DNA of 64,000 nt from Triglochin maritima (GCA_963682175.1 OY821774.1:40872201-40936200); one strand, 5' to 3'. Counted from the stretch's first letter, positions 9,940 to 22,371 are shown. Notes: generated by a model not told the origin, from the letters alone. Numbers and translations: made by a program.

Positions 9940-12900
9940 TCAAGTCTTCGAGAACTTCTCCACGTAAGCCTACACAGTACACAAAAAACAGAAGAAGAAA
10001 AAACATTTCCCTTACTAAACAATTTACTAACTAATACAGAAGTGCACTTCGTCCACATTTACCTGTACAAGCTTACTGAGCTTTGGTTTGGAATGCGATA
10101 GATATTGGTCAATTTTCTCCTGCGTTGAAGGAATATTAGCCTGCAAGGTTCCCGTAACTTTGTCTACTACCTTTTTAACAACAGTTTTGTGCGCCTCTTT
10201 GCTCATGTTTCCTTCCTTCCATGTAGGCTTCAACAATTCCTTCACAAACTCCACCAGTGCATTTTTAAATATTTTGATAACTTTCACGTCTTTGTTTTTC
10301 TTGTTCTCCTCGTCGGTTTTGGCATCTGCACTAACTTTCTCAGTCTTCGTATCGTGGTCATTTGTTTCATTTTCAACATTTTTAGGAACCCCATTCATTC
10401 TATCGGACATGCTCCCAGCCATGTCAACCTGTTCATGGTTTGCCTTCTCCTTGTTGCCATCTAAATTGTCGATTGTGTTAATACCACCAACATTTTTAGG
10501 TACATCCTTATCTAAATAAGGAGTCTGAGTTAAAATGGAATGTGGAATCAAAGCATCTTTTTGTTGATCTGCCTTTAACAAATAGCCAAGGGATAGGTTG
10601 CCTGTAGCCACCTTGTTAGGTTCCATGCTGTCGGTCATGGGATCATATGGTTGAGCTGACCATGAGCAGCCACCCATCTGGGCTATTGGTACCAAAGAAG
10701 TTGGATTTACAGATGGCGGCTGCTGTATGAGTGGTTTTGATGCTGCTGTAGGAACTATTTCAGTAGTAGATTGAGAAAGTGAAATTCTGGTGGCACTAGA
10801 TGGGTTAAGAGCAGCATACAGCTCAGGAAGCTGTTGGCTGTTACCAAATATCTGAGCCAAGGATGCTGAAAGATTTGTGAGTTGTGCCATTTGATCACTG
10901 GTCACAACTTTATTATTGATTAAACTGCCAGACAAAGAATTTGGAGCTTTTGTTTCCAAGACATCTTGTTTTGCTGTTGATTCTACAGTACGAACCTTGG
11001 TCATGTGTGAGTTAGTCGGATAGGGAACTTGCGGAGTCTGGTTGTTGGTGTTTAAATTCAGCACAACACCACATTGTTTCTCTGCATATGGAACCTGGAC
11101 ATTTGAAGGCATTATATAATGATTCTTTTGACTCTCCTCAGTGGAAAGCGGAAACTGCTGGTTCTGGACACAGAAATTTGCACTTTGCACATTGGAAGAG
11201 TGTAAAGAAGTAGCAGATTGGCATTGTAAATTTGAAATTGGAGGATAAAAAGCTTGCTGTTGGCTTGGGTCATTAAATGATGTTGGAGGAGCAATGTGCT
11301 GGGGCTGCTCAAGTGTGTTGATGGTTTGGAGAATAGGTGCCTGGGGCACAGCATACTGGCTCTTATCAAATTGGCTGCAGCTTTGCTCAGGAAGTATGGC
11401 CAAACTAGGTTTTTCCATTTCAAAAAAGTTCACATCCTTTTGTGATTCAGAACTAACAGACAATTTTTCTTCTTGACGAGGCACCATTCCTCTATCCATG
11501 ACAGGATCTTGCTGTGAAGAGAGAAATGAACCTTGTAGGTCTGGCTGCTTTGCAGGTTCATTAGGTGTATTTTGAATGTGAGCGGCTGAAACAATTCCAT
11601 GAATATCACCTGACAAAATTTTGAAGTTAGCATCCACCACAGGGTCCTCAGACTGTGAATGCCGAGTATGAGTTGAGGGATCCCTTGTTAACCAATTCTC
11701 ACTGTGCCAGTTATGCTCTCTCATGTCATCATCATGCCTGATATCAGAATGAGAAGGAACCTCACCATGAATATTACCTAACAGATTCTCATATTTAACA
11801 TCCACATGGTTCTCAGACTGTGAATGTTGAGGATGAGTTGAGCCATCCCTTGTAGACCAACTCTCATTAGGCCAGTTACGCCATCTCCTGTCATCTTCGT
11901 GCCTGCCATGGGAATGAGATGGAACCTCACCCAGGTGAGAGAATTTGCAGTTTCCTCCATTACGGCAGCGACCCTCAAGGAAAAACTTGCAAGGTGTATC
12001 AGAAGACCTTAGAGGATCACGTCTCTGTTCATGCCTAGGAGGCACATCTCTATCTCCTCTATCATAATCTCTTTCTCTAGACCCACTATTTGCAAAATAT
12101 TCCCCACCATGTGAAACCTCATGATGAACGTATCTACAAGTTGCACCTTTTTGACATTTGCCACTCATGAAGTTCAAACAACGTTCTGTAGACTTGCCAT
12201 TTCTCTGGAAATCACGGTCTTCCCTGTCCTCCTTGTGAAAATTATCATGCCTATATGGTAGCTTAGAATGATCTCTTCTCTCGAGTGAATCTGAGAAATG
12301 CCCTTCACTGCCATGTTGAGTGTATCTTCCACTCTCATGCCTATTTTCTCTGGTATCCACTATGTCAGTGTACTGCCTCCGAATCCTACCACCATCTTCA
12401 TGTGGATATCTGCATTGACTGCCCTTTCGACATCTTCCAACAACAAAATCTCTGCAAAGTGGAGGTGATCCTTTTGGACCAAATCTACCTCTTTCTTTCC
12501 AACCCTCAGCTTCTCGTCTAATGCCATAGTATGGGCTCCGACTTCTGCTTCTGCTTCTGCTTTGACCTCTGCATTTTTTATAACTTAATAATAATCAAAC
12601 TGTGACAATGAATTTCTCAAACAACTGCCAAAGTGCTACAAACATACAAATTGTGAAAGCTAAGATGATAATTTTATAATGAAAACAATAACTAAAGTAT
12701 TTTAGTGATTGTCAAATTAAATTTAAGAGGCTAATGACTACACCTGCGCGGTCTGCTCCGTCCATTCCTAGGAGATTTACTACGACTTCGTCGTCGCCAC
12801 GAATCACGGCCAGGAGAGAAGTTTGTTTTGTAGCTCTGACTAATAGCAGGATCTGGTCCACCATTGTCCATCCTTCTGCTATGACTGGAACTGGAGGCCT

Positions 12901-13270
12901 CCCTAGACACTCTATTTCTACCTCCAACTTCTATGTCAGAATATTTTGAGTTTCCAGATCTATCGACAACACAATCTTTGAGGTCATTTCTGCTGACAGA
13001 TATTGGTTCCCGGGACAAACCATCTTTTTTATCGATTTCCATCTCAATTTGATATAGAGGCATTTCAGGATTATCGTTTGATGACGATTTAGGCCTAGGT
13101 CCTGATTCAGATGGATAACCAGCATGTTTGGAAGAACTGCCCAAATGTAACAAACACTGATGAGGATCACCTCCACTTTCAGGCTGCATGGTTTCTCTGG
13201 ATTTTGTAGGGCAACTGATTTCTGATGGCAGGTCCCATTTCGACCTTCTTTTCTCAACATTTTCACTCAT
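9940..13270 (-). CDS. CCCH zinc-finger protein (three fingers, RS-rich), three coding exons
   Basis: Exons on the minus strand are 13270-12744, 12568-10063 and 9969-9940, giving 1,020 residues. The junctions fit AG|GTGTAG to GCAG|AGG and CAG|GTAAAT to TGTAG|GCT, and both keep the frame. Three C-X7-C-X5-C-X3-H fingers lie at about residues 214-232 (CRDFVVGRCRKGSQCRYPH), 306-324 (CLNFMSGKCQKGATCRYVH) and 369-387 (CKFFLEGRCRNGGNCKFSH). The first exon ends in an Arg/Ser-rich stretch (RRRSRSKSPRNGRS) continued by RSRSRSRS in exon 2. The middle is Gln/Ser/Pro-rich and looks disordered. The C-terminus has a Lys-rich predicted helix that ends in the tiny third exon (AYVEKFSKT). The make-up suggests a nuclear RNA-binding or splicing-associated protein of the Arabidopsis C3H38/C3H55 type. 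That assignment is by motif pattern only. Confidence 0.9.
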
Positions 13271-13939
13271 ATTTTCAGCAAATGTTGTATAAAACCAGAA
13301 GCAGAATAGCCTGATATTCCTACTAACAATAATCTCTTAATTGTTCAACTGTATGTCCTATCGTCCTGCATAAAAAAGAAAATACAATTTAAGCTTGAAT
13401 CTAAATAGAATAATAATTGTTCTGAGAATCTTGCGAAAACATGATTATAGTCTTACAAGAATACCACCTGAAACCCAACAATATATTACTAGCCTAGAGT
13501 ACACAAAACAGAGGTTATACTGCTAAAAATCTACAGTTTTAGAGAGAAGAGGAACAATTGGACGGCAACCTGTGTGACTGGTGCACTAAAACATCATATT
13601 CAGAGTTATTAACAGCTGTTGACAATATCTGAATATTAGCAAAATAATACCTGAGCATGAATATCAGTTCAGTTGGTATGCTGTTGTTCTAGACTTGTTC
13701 AAATGGCACTCCACAGCTTTAGAAATTATTCAATATAGTAAATTTAGTCTAGAAGATTAGCATATCCAAGGAACATTTTTCCCATTGAATTTGTCCAACA
13801 CTGAAGAGTATATTATACACTTAAATAAAAATCTATCACAGTGACTAAGTGAGATCAGAGTACAGACAGATAACCGAATCAAATCATAATTGAACTTCAT
13901 TAACAAAAGTAACAAAGATGAAGAAACATGACAGTAGTG

Positions 13940-14298
13940 AGTAGACCAAGGTTTCAGAACCGAACCGGACATCGAACCAGCAAAAGTTCAGAGGTTCGAC
14001 CGGGGTCGGACCGGTTGAACCGGTGACGTCAGCATGATGTCATTAATATATATTATAGATATAATAATCATATTTAATTATTTATTGAGCAAAAAAGTAT
14101 TCAAAATATTCAAATCATATTATAAATATTCAAAAAAACAAAAAACAGTTTTTTTTCCTAGACCGGTGGTTGAACCGCCGGTTCAGCCCGGTTCAATGCA
14201 AAAACGGGTTTGGGAGGTGAGCCGGACCGGACAGGCCTCCGGTTCACGGTTTAACCGGTTGAACCGGCCGGTCCGGTTTTCAGAACAGTGGAGTAGAC
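13940..14298. mobile_element. Non-autonomous hAT MITE (13948-14290) with 8-bp target duplication
   Basis: The element starts CAAGGTTTCAGAACCG and its other end, reverse-complemented, starts CACTGTTCTGAAAACCG. Both ends then continue into ACCGG-rich sequence, giving imperfect terminal inverted repeats of about 30 bp. It is flanked by the direct repeat GAGTAGAC at 13940-13947 and 14291-14298, the 8 bp expected of hAT elements. The 343-bp interior is an AT-rich core between two arms rich in CCGGTT and AACCGG. There is no coding capacity. Confidence 0.88.
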
Positions 14299-16549
14299 AC
14301 ACATAATGCAAGGTTTCCCTCACTCACCCTCAATTGTATGCATAAGAAATATATGTAGCACAAATATATCAAAGTATAGTGTTTTATTGAAAATTAAAAT
14401 TATAATTGAACTTCACCAACAAAAGTAACAAAATGATGATACAACAAGTCAACAACAAATCCTTTAATCCCAAACTAGTTGGGGAACAAGAGAATAATTA
14501 AACATCACATTAGATACACATAATACAAGGTTTCCCTCACTGACATCTGACCCTCACCCTCCAAACAAGGATACATAGTTACATACCTATAGACAGGATC
14601 ACCATGTTAAACACAGTAACAATTATACCCAAAAAACAGAGAAAGGGTCCCAAACACAGTGGTTCCAAATTGTATATTGCACCTCTGCACTCTTTTTGTT
14701 TATGCAGCAACCTAAAACCACAATATGCTGAGGCACTAGAAAGGGACCCGGTTCACCATAATTCTTTAAGTCCTCCACTTACCAGGCATTATTCATTGAA
14801 GTACTACCATCTCAACCATCCCAAAATTTCATATGGATCCATAGACATTTTGTTTTAATATTTTCCATTATTCATGCCTGCGTGGTGCTTGACAGTATTC
14901 ATGAAGCCTAAAACCATGTGCTACTTCTTTCTACTCTGACCTCCTTTCTCTTGAATCGCTGAATGAGCAAAATCCATCGTTGATAGTTAATATCAAGGAG
15001 AAGGTATCATCAAACAGGTCTGTCCATTTATATAAGGTACACTTGGGAAGTGGAAATGAATTCCATCTATCGTTATTCTAGGAGATTGGGTAGTCTTCTG
15101 ATCTTTTCTTTTGAAGCACAACCTGCATATTTAAACTTTTTTTAATATTTTCCACCATGCGTATTAGGTCTTTTCGTGCAGGATTGGGCTTGAACCTAAC
15201 ACGTCTTCAATGGTCACAATGTCCACTACCATCAAATACCAAGGGAATATTCCAAGAAGAAAACCAGATGGCTTCCAGTAAATTATCTCTCATAAAATGA
15301 TGATTGTGATTTCTTCACACATCTTGATGCTCCTGCAAACAGTAACACATGGTGCTCACATTAATTTACAGTATTTTAGAGGATGTAAATGCAATCTCTC
15401 CTGCTTTGATTTTATTCGTAATAAGTAACTAACGGGCACACATCAAGGTACTATCTTAAAAGGATTCTACCATCTCTGAGGTACTACATTTACATCAGAA
15501 TCGTACTAGACGAGTAGACCTTGATAAGCTTACCAAAAAACTCTAGAACAATAAGGCACAAAACATGGTAAGGAGTCTACTTTTCAACAATTAATTAAGT
15601 CAACTGAATAAAGAATTGATTAACTATAACACATGTAGGTCAGTATATAGGTTAACTCCTCCTTCACATTCATTCTCTCAGGTTGCAGTCATTCATTTCA
15701 CTGTTATTACTCATTTCTAAGCAATAATATTGTTGCACACTGTTGCCCAAGGATTGTATTGGGCATGTGCAATCAGCATACCCCAAGAATGACATATGCA
15801 TCACACAAGTCTGCATAATTGAGGTGCAATGTTGTATGATTTGACATGACATATTTAACATAATTCGGCACTTTTTGAACTTTGAAGAACCGGAAAGGAT
15901 ATGTGTTCATATTTCGCGTGCATGGATAGCCACAATGTGGCATTTTCTTTGCCATGTATCCTTGCAAATTTTGACATGTGAGGCATGTAACATTCCAGTT
16001 GGTAAAATTTCCAAAGTTGGAGATGCAAAATGGCACAATTTAGCATTTGGAGATCGGCACATGTCTACTAAAAATATAATGTGATATTCCCCTTCATTGG
16101 TCAAGCAATCTAAAAGATCTTGGGTGGGAAAAAAGTATGCCTCCAACTCAAGAACTTGGAGGTACCAAACACCCTTATCAATACCCATGTGCACCATAAA
16201 TCCTAGAATGATACAAGAACCTCTTCACTTCCAACTGCACCATGTCATGAATTCAAGCACCGCTAACTAACCTTAGCCAAGCCCACCACCAATTACAGGA
16301 TAGACATCACCAAAACTCTAGAGAACGATCGTTCTGTCTAATCAACCAAAAATGCAGTTACCAGTACAACTTATCATACTGTTGTCTTATGGGTTTTGAC
16401 ATTGAAGCTTCACCACATAAAGCTGTCTAGAGATCTCAATACCCTGGACACAGAAATGCAGCTTAATAGTTTGATGAAGTCCTTAGGTGTCTATTAAGTG
16501 CATGGCCTTTCTTCTTCCTTTGCATTGTCACTTTGCTGTTGCATACACT

Positions 16550-16589
<40 letters not shown>

Positions 16590-17295
16590 CCAAACTGCAA
16601 CTTCAATCATCCATCTCCATCAATCATCAAGGCCATTGTGGACAAACTCCTTGTAGAGAGCATCAGATGAGTGGTTACCACATTTGAAACTTCCAAATAC
16701 ATTTTTAGGTGCCCAAACTAATAACCTTCATAACAAATACAACACCCACAAAAATATAACTTCTGCCAAACTTATAAAAGGTTTTTTCACTTTCATTTAT
16801 GCATGTACTTGCACATAAGTTCGAGTAGCTCACACCTACTGAACAAAAAATAGATAATTCCCTGGTAATAAGACATGCACAACAAGAGAGTTTTCCTGAA
16901 TAGACTACCCTTGCCCCTAAATTTAATATTCACAACTCACAAGAATATTAGTCTTAATACATCTTTAATGTTTTATTGATCAATCTACTACATTTTTTAT
17001 TAGAAGTTTAGAACCAAGTAACCAACAATTAAGAGTTACATTGGATGAAAGACGTGTTATATGATTTACATAAATTAGTGCTTTCAAATGAACACTCATT
17101 TATGCTCTTCTCCAATCATCTATTATATAACAAGGATGACGTATTGGGGTAAGTAAATTTTCTTCTGTGAACAACGATTTTTACGAACTCCAGTATATTT
17201 CCAGCTGATGTGTTGCAATTTTTCTAGGATGTTGAGTTTAAGATTTTAGTTTGGGTACACCATCAACATAGGAGCTACCGGAAGCCTATGTTGGG
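14299..17295. other. Non-coding interval (likely leader intron) with duplicated short segments
   Basis: A segment with AAGGTTTCCCTCACT occurs near 14310 and again near 14530. AATTGAACTTCA..AACAAAAGTAAC occurs near 13885 and 14405. These local duplications bracket the MITE. I see no convincing coding segment in the rest. Confidence 0.5.
16556..16586. repeat. (AC)n microsatellite
   Basis: A perfect run of about 15 AC dinucleotides. Confidence 0.97.
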
Positions 17296-17890
17296 GTGCT
17301 CCCCTTCAAACAGGTACTCACATCTACACCTTTTCGGGCACCACATCCGCTCATTGCCACTAGGGCCTTTCAGATAGCCCCATCACAAAACGGGCATCTA
17401 ACCCCTCAAAGCCTAATCAGTATCCAATTAGTAAACCCACCGATCCAAATTCCCTCAAGATTACACCCTTCGTTGTTTTCAGCCATTTATCTTGTTAGAC
17501 TTCACATAATGATCAGGTTTTATCACTTCCCTTGGCTTCTGACATTAACACGGAACCAACTCAAATCTCCAAAAACCAACCATATCAAACATACAAGAAA
17601 AAATAAATACTCAACCCGGCAAAAGAAACCGAAATTCGGCAATGAACCATTAACGCGGCTGGAAGAGAGGAAGGGTGAGAAAAGCACCTCGGAAGAAGAA
17701 AAGAAGGCCGTCCGGAAGCTGAAGGGAGGATAAGACCGACGGAGGTCCAAGTGTGAGCGACGGGAAGGAGAGGCTGCCGGCGGGCGGGTTGGAGGAGCGG
17801 CGAGGACGGAGGCGTTGGCTAGGGTTTCTGCGAAAATGGAAGCCAACTGAAGTGAGGGTTTCCTTATTCGCGGCAATTTGCACTCTCAAC

Positions 17891-18357
17891 CCTAGATAAT
17901 GTCAAATTGTTTTGTTGCAATTCCACGAAAAAACCCTGTTCATCCTGTTTTTTTCGAATTTGAATCAATGACTTTTAGGGTTGTAAACGAACATAAATGA
18001 ATGAGTTCGGACTTATTTTTCGGACTCAACTTGTTTAGCTCATGGATCATTCACGGGCTTACTCATTTATCTAACCAGCTTGAAATGTCTTTGGTCTTAG
18101 CTTAAGAACAACTTAACCTGACTTGGTAATTATTTTGTGGGAGGTCGCCTGGTTGTGGGCGACAATTTTTAATAATTATTTTGTTTAAATTAAAAAATAA
18201 CGGAAAATATAAGAAAAATATAAATAAAATATAAAAAAATCTTACATGTTTGGACATAAAAAACACTATCACCAACTCACTAGGGATTTATAAGAATGGA
18301 AAAGGAGTATGAGAATGGATAAAAAAGAAGGAAAACAAACGACCAAGATGAAATGAA
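17891..18357. other. AT-rich spacer
   Basis: I see no gene or repeat boundary in this stretch before the long LTR begins. Confidence 0.5.
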
Positions 18358-20379
18358 TGTGTTCTAAAGGTTTTACTTTTATATGTCAATTATTATGAAT
18401 TAGATGTGCAAATATTTTGTTCCTTGATTATTATATTCATCTTTTGGAATTGTTAAGGAAGAGAGAGACTCTTGGTCCTTAACCGTAGATCTCTAAAAGA
18501 TAATGATTTGCATAAATCAAAAGTTATTTATAATCATGGTAATTAAAATGGAACATTAATTACCGAGATAAGATTTCGCGTTGGTCGTCGATTATTGTGG
18601 CTCTACAAATATTTGATGACACGAGTATATAAAAAAGGAAAATATTACTTTCATATATTGAATAGAGCTAACAAGTAAAACATTATAGAATTGTGTTATG
18701 TGTCATTAATGTTTTACTGAGTCTTCGATCCTAAGATATGAGACTTATATTTTTTTCACATAATGAGTGTTTAATTTGATTATTGTCAAAAACTATCAAT
18801 GAGTATAGTGATAAAGGCAATAGTTGGGTTGAATGTGTTTTATGCTGGAAAAGATAATTAGTCAAGAGATTATCATTGTCCCTCTTAATTGAGTGATGAT
18901 ATTAGTGGGCCCATTGATAAAGCAAAATTATAATGTGCACAATGTAACTTGAGTTAAGTTACATAGTTATAATTAGCTTAAATAGATCAAGAAATAAATA
19001 TAATACAAAGGTGACACATTTCTACTTTGTATATATTATTAATGTCATGAGGCAATGATAGACACAAGTGGTGCACTTACATCACTAAATTGATCGTGTT
19101 TAGTTCGAGTGGAACAAGACATCTATGCTGATTGGGTAACTATAATGTGTAGCTAGATACCGTTTATAGTTTATCATATCAAGTGTTTAATATCATTGTC
19201 AATCTAGCTTAAATCCTCCTATAAGTCACACCACAAAACTGGGAAACAAAAGGCATGATTTTGAATTCATATGATGTGTCGGGTTTTCGTGAAATAAGTG
19301 ACACATGTGGTGAATCAATAAAATCAATATGTGATGAACATTGACATGATTAGAATCATGAATAAATTCATATAAGGTGTATATATTATAGGGTGTAATT
19401 GATTCTACATTACATTGGATAAATGCATTACATAAGATATGTATTTGCTAAAACCCCAAAAAATCAAATTTTGTTGGAGATTAATCCAAGATTTGACAAA
19501 GACAAAAAATAGTGCAAAATGGTCAACCGTTTTGCTAAACTGATCGACTAGTGAACAATAATTTCTGGGTTCGTTTTGAAAACGGTCGACCGGTTTGGCA
19601 TTCAGTTCGACCGAAAAATAACAGGGATTTTCTTGTTGCACAACGGTCGACCAATTTGGAATTCCTTTCAACCGAAAAGTATCAGGAACTTTTCTAGATA
19701 ACCAAACGGTCGACCGGTTGGCCATTTTGTTCAACCGTTTGACATTGTTTTGCCAGAATTATTAAGAGAATAATTCAGATCATGGGCTGGATTAATTCAA
19801 GTTGTGGTCAAACGGTTTTGAGGATGATTATGTGGCAAATTGTGATTTGGTTTAAGGGAGAAAAAAGACGATCATGGCTAGAGAATATTTCTTGATGCGA
19901 GTGATTTGGGAGACTATAAATAGGTTCTCTCACCCTACTTGTTAACATACATGAATTGCAAATTCCCTCTCTCCCTAAACTCTCCTCTAATCACCACAAA
20001 AATTCTCTTAATGTTTCGAGCTTTTGGAGATTAATTCCCGTGGAGCTTTAGAGGGGTTATTAGCTAGATTCTAAACTTGATTTAGAGATTGATTGGCTAA
20101 CTCTTTTCGCTTTAATCTTGTTTAGAGTTTGGTGAACACTTGGAGGCGGATCGGTGAACGATTTGACAAGTGGCGCAACTCTGGATCTTCATAAAGGTTT
20201 TAGAGAACCTTTGGGTATGATCATCTTTTTGTGATTTATTTTAATATATGTAAGATTGCATGATATTAGAATAAACACAAAACAATGTATAAATTTGCTG
20301 AAAATATGAAATCGATCATGTATGCTAGTATTAAAAAAATTAAAATATACACATACATAGGGACACGAAATCCTATACA
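18358..20379 (+). mobile_element. Long LTR, plus orientation (LTR family T1, copy A)
   Basis: The sequence aligns end to end, in opposite orientation, with parts of 28782-30187, 51067-51506 and 61303-62540. It starts TGTGTTCTAAA and ends near GGGACACGAAATCCTATACA. A CTATAAATAG TATA box lies at 19914-19923, preceded by a cluster of CGGTCGACCG-like boxes at about 19515-19740. No primer-binding site follows it, so it is a solo LTR or a 3' LTR. No clear 5-bp target duplication was found. Confidence 0.75.
19515..19740. promoter_or_regulatory. CGGTCGACCG-type box array upstream of the LTR TATA box
   Basis: About eight boxes occur: perfect CGGTCGACCG or CGGTCGACC forms, and variants with TTCGACCG or TTCAACCG, spaced about 20-40 bp. 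They lie 170-400 bp upstream of the TATA box at 19914. Confidence 0.6.
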
Positions 20380-21229
20380 AGATTACATAACACCAAAACA
20401 ATCACCCGTTATAATAACCTTCTCTCCCTCAAACACTAACACAACCACTCTCTCTCTCCTAAACCATAACCCAACCACCCATCTCTCTCCTAAACCCTAA
20501 CCTAGTAACCCAGTCCCAAAAAATTGTCACTGATGATGCACAATCCATCTCGTGTGCAAACTCTACTCGCCAGTATACTTAAGAACCATTGTCACGAGCT
20601 TCCAAATACTTTTTCAACCATTGCAAATGCCAAAGGAAATAAACCAGAGTTCGTAACACTACCCATGACAACAAGAATGGTACCTTCAAAAACTTGTCGA
20701 ACAAATGTGTGTCAGCAATACTCACTACAGGTTTTCAAGACCTTCAATGGATGTTGCAAAAGACCAAAAAATCCATTGAAACTGCTTCTAGGACCATCAT
20801 CGTCGTTTGAATCTCGACAACTATGCCAAAGTTGGTTGGTAGTCTGTATTTTTTTACTTGAAAACGTTCTTTCTTTTCATTGTAAGATGCATGTATTCTT
20901 CAATCGCAATCTTTCTTCAAACAACAAATTGTGAATAACTTCTTCCCGGACATCATCTCTTTGAATTGAACGTTTTTTTCGCAAATGCCAAACTTTTAAA
21001 TGATTTAGAAAACCTTCTTTTGTAGTTGTCCTATACGACCAATACTTATGTCCATCTTCAGAGTTAGTAACTTTATTCAATGGACCACTGTGTTTAACAT
21101 CCTTATTCATCAAATCTCGAATCCAATCGTCATTAGGATTTATGTCTGGCATAAATCGAATTGTTCGAACCCTAAATGGTAAACTAAATTTGTTTATAGT
21201 TTCAAATAATTAAAAAATTGAACCCTAAG
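20380..21229 (-). mobile_element. Internal fragment of a retroelement, next to LTR copy D
   Basis: It lies directly inside the primer site at 21230-21241, so it should be the start of the internal region of a minus-strand element. A 91-codon frame at 21152-20877 starts 78 bases after the primer site (MPDINPNDDWIRDLMNKD) and is basic and Trp/Lys-rich towards its end. I do not recognise the protein. By position it may be a Gag-like start or a captured fragment. The element is cut off at the left, where the plus-strand LTR copy A ends. Confidence 0.45.
20877..21152 (-). CDS. Unknown 91-residue ORF at the 5' end of a retroelement interior
   Basis: The frame starts with ATG at 21152 and stops at 20877. 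The composition is strongly basic, with KDVKHSGPLNKV, YRTTTKEGFLNHLK and RKKRSIQRDDVREE segments. No zinc knuckle or known Gag motif is visible. It could be a short Gag-like remnant or noise. Its only support is its place just after a primer site. Confidence 0.25.
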   Translation of the reverse strand: MPDINPNDDWIRDLMNKDVKHSGPLNKVTNSEDGHKYWSYRTTTKEGFLNHLKVWHLRKKRSIQRDDVREEVIHNLLFEERLRLKNTCILQ

Positions 21230-21241
21230 CTCTGATACCAC
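21230..21241 (-). other. Primer-binding site (initiator tRNA-Met type)
   Basis: The minus strand reads TGGTATCAGAGC, one base from the LTR end CCTACA. Confidence 0.92.
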
Positions 21242-21242
21242 T

Positions 21243-22371
21243 GTAGGATTTCTAGTTTAATTGCACATATATATTTTCAAATTTTTTATGCACAATAAGG
21301 ATCAATTACAATTTTCTATGATTTATTTCATTAACTAGTTCCAAAACTTTATTAAAACAAACACAAGGGACTCTGAAATTCATACCTAGAAGTTCTCTAA
21401 AACTTCTTGATGATCCGGAGACGTTGAGGGTGCTTGTCGTTGCGCCGGATGCCCTCAAGTATTCACCAAACTCTAAACAAGATCGGAGAGAGAAGAGCTA
21501 GCCTCTTAATCTCCAATATGGTTTAGAATCTAGCTACAAACCCCTTCCTTAGTCTCTGAGATTTCTCCTTCCAAAGACTTAGAAACTTAAGAGAATTTTT
21601 TGTGGCTTTTGTGGTGAATTAGGAGAGAAAACAATTGGCAAAAAACTCTGACAATTAAGGAGAATAAGGACATATTTATAGGCTCCAATCTTACTCTCAA
21701 TCATGGCTATTCTTAAGCCACGTTTTCTTGACATTTTCTCTCACAAACTAATTCCATAATGTATTACATGCATCCACAAAACGTTTGACCAAGTTTGGAG
21801 CTAATCCAACCATTGATCAAATTAATCTCTTAATTATCAAAGGCGGAAAATCAATCGGGCTTCGGTTTACCGAGACATACTCGGTTAACCGAATATGTCA
21901 CGCTCGGATTCACGTGCATTAGACGGGCGACCGATTCTTAAGGAGAAAAATTCTCCTTCACCGATCGGACGAACCCGCGTCTAAAACCGAATGTCATTCG
22001 GTTAACCGAAAATATCGTAACTGGACATTGTTCGGTCAACCGTTCCTGGTTCGGTATACCAAACCAGAATTCCAGGCACTTTGGTCAAGTTCTGTCAATC
22101 AACTCTGACCATCCGTTCCACGTTCGGTTGACCGATCCACAGAACCTTCGGTCGATAATCCCCTTTAGAATACGAATGGATCTATCTGCCAATTGGAAAT
22201 TTGCCTTTTCAAATTTTGGATTTATTTCCAACAAAATTTGGACTTTAGGGGGTTTTAGAAAATTCACAACTTATGCAATATATTATCCTATGCAACAATA
22301 AATTATTGCACCCCATAATATATGCATATCTTATGAATTTATGCATCTACATGGGAACCAAAACCCTTACA
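21243..22371 (-). repeat. LTR copy D (1,129 bp), 5' LTR of a truncated element
   Basis: On the minus strand it runs from TGTAAGGGTTTTGG (22371) to GAAATCCTACA (21243), followed by a primer site. Its 3' half matches LTR copies A, B, C and E, but its 5' start is about 1 kb shorter than theirs, so it is a subfamily variant. A TATA box (CTATAAATAT, about 21672-21681) lies downstream of a box array (about 21857-22150) on the minus strand. It contains a 46-bp patch of protease-coding sequence at 22152-22197. Confidence 0.82.
22152..22197 (-). other. 46-bp patch of retroelement protease gene inside an LTR
   Basis: This stretch matches 24112-24157, inside the Athila-like protease region, at 44 of 46 positions and in the same orientation. 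It encodes FQLADRSIR-ILKGIID versus IQLADRSIR-IPKGIIE. LTR copy B (28994-29040) has ordinary LTR sequence at this point, so D carries a replacement. Confidence 0.85.

Larger units (their letters stand above)
13271..17890 (-). other. Probable 5' leader region of the CCCH gene with a long intron (inferred)
   Basis: Upstream of the CCCH start codon, the minus strand has a pyrimidine tract and acceptor (TTTTCTTTTTTATGCAG at about 13366-13382), which implies a non-coding leader exon ending at the ATG. The next GC-rich, promoter-like segment on this strand is at about 17650-17890. It contains CAGAAACCCTAGCC and other pyrimidine-rich leader features, and possible donors such as CGAG|GTGCTT. The simplest reading is a first leader exon there and an intron of roughly 4 kb. 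The interval also holds an hAT MITE and a CA microsatellite. Transcript data are needed: the GC-rich segment could belong to an unrelated transcript. Confidence 0.4.

Noticed and set aside
10088..10519. Plus-strand frame of 143 codons antisense to the CCCH gene
   Set aside because: It is the complement of a well-supported exon and has a low-complexity hydrophobic composition.
17296..17889. Overlapping frames on both strands in the GC-rich segment near 17.6 kb
   Set aside because: No domain or codon pattern supports them. The segment reads better as an untranslated leader on the minus strand.
18358..20379. Target duplication for LTR copy A
   Set aside because: The 5 bases outside each candidate end do not match, so solo-LTR status is left open.
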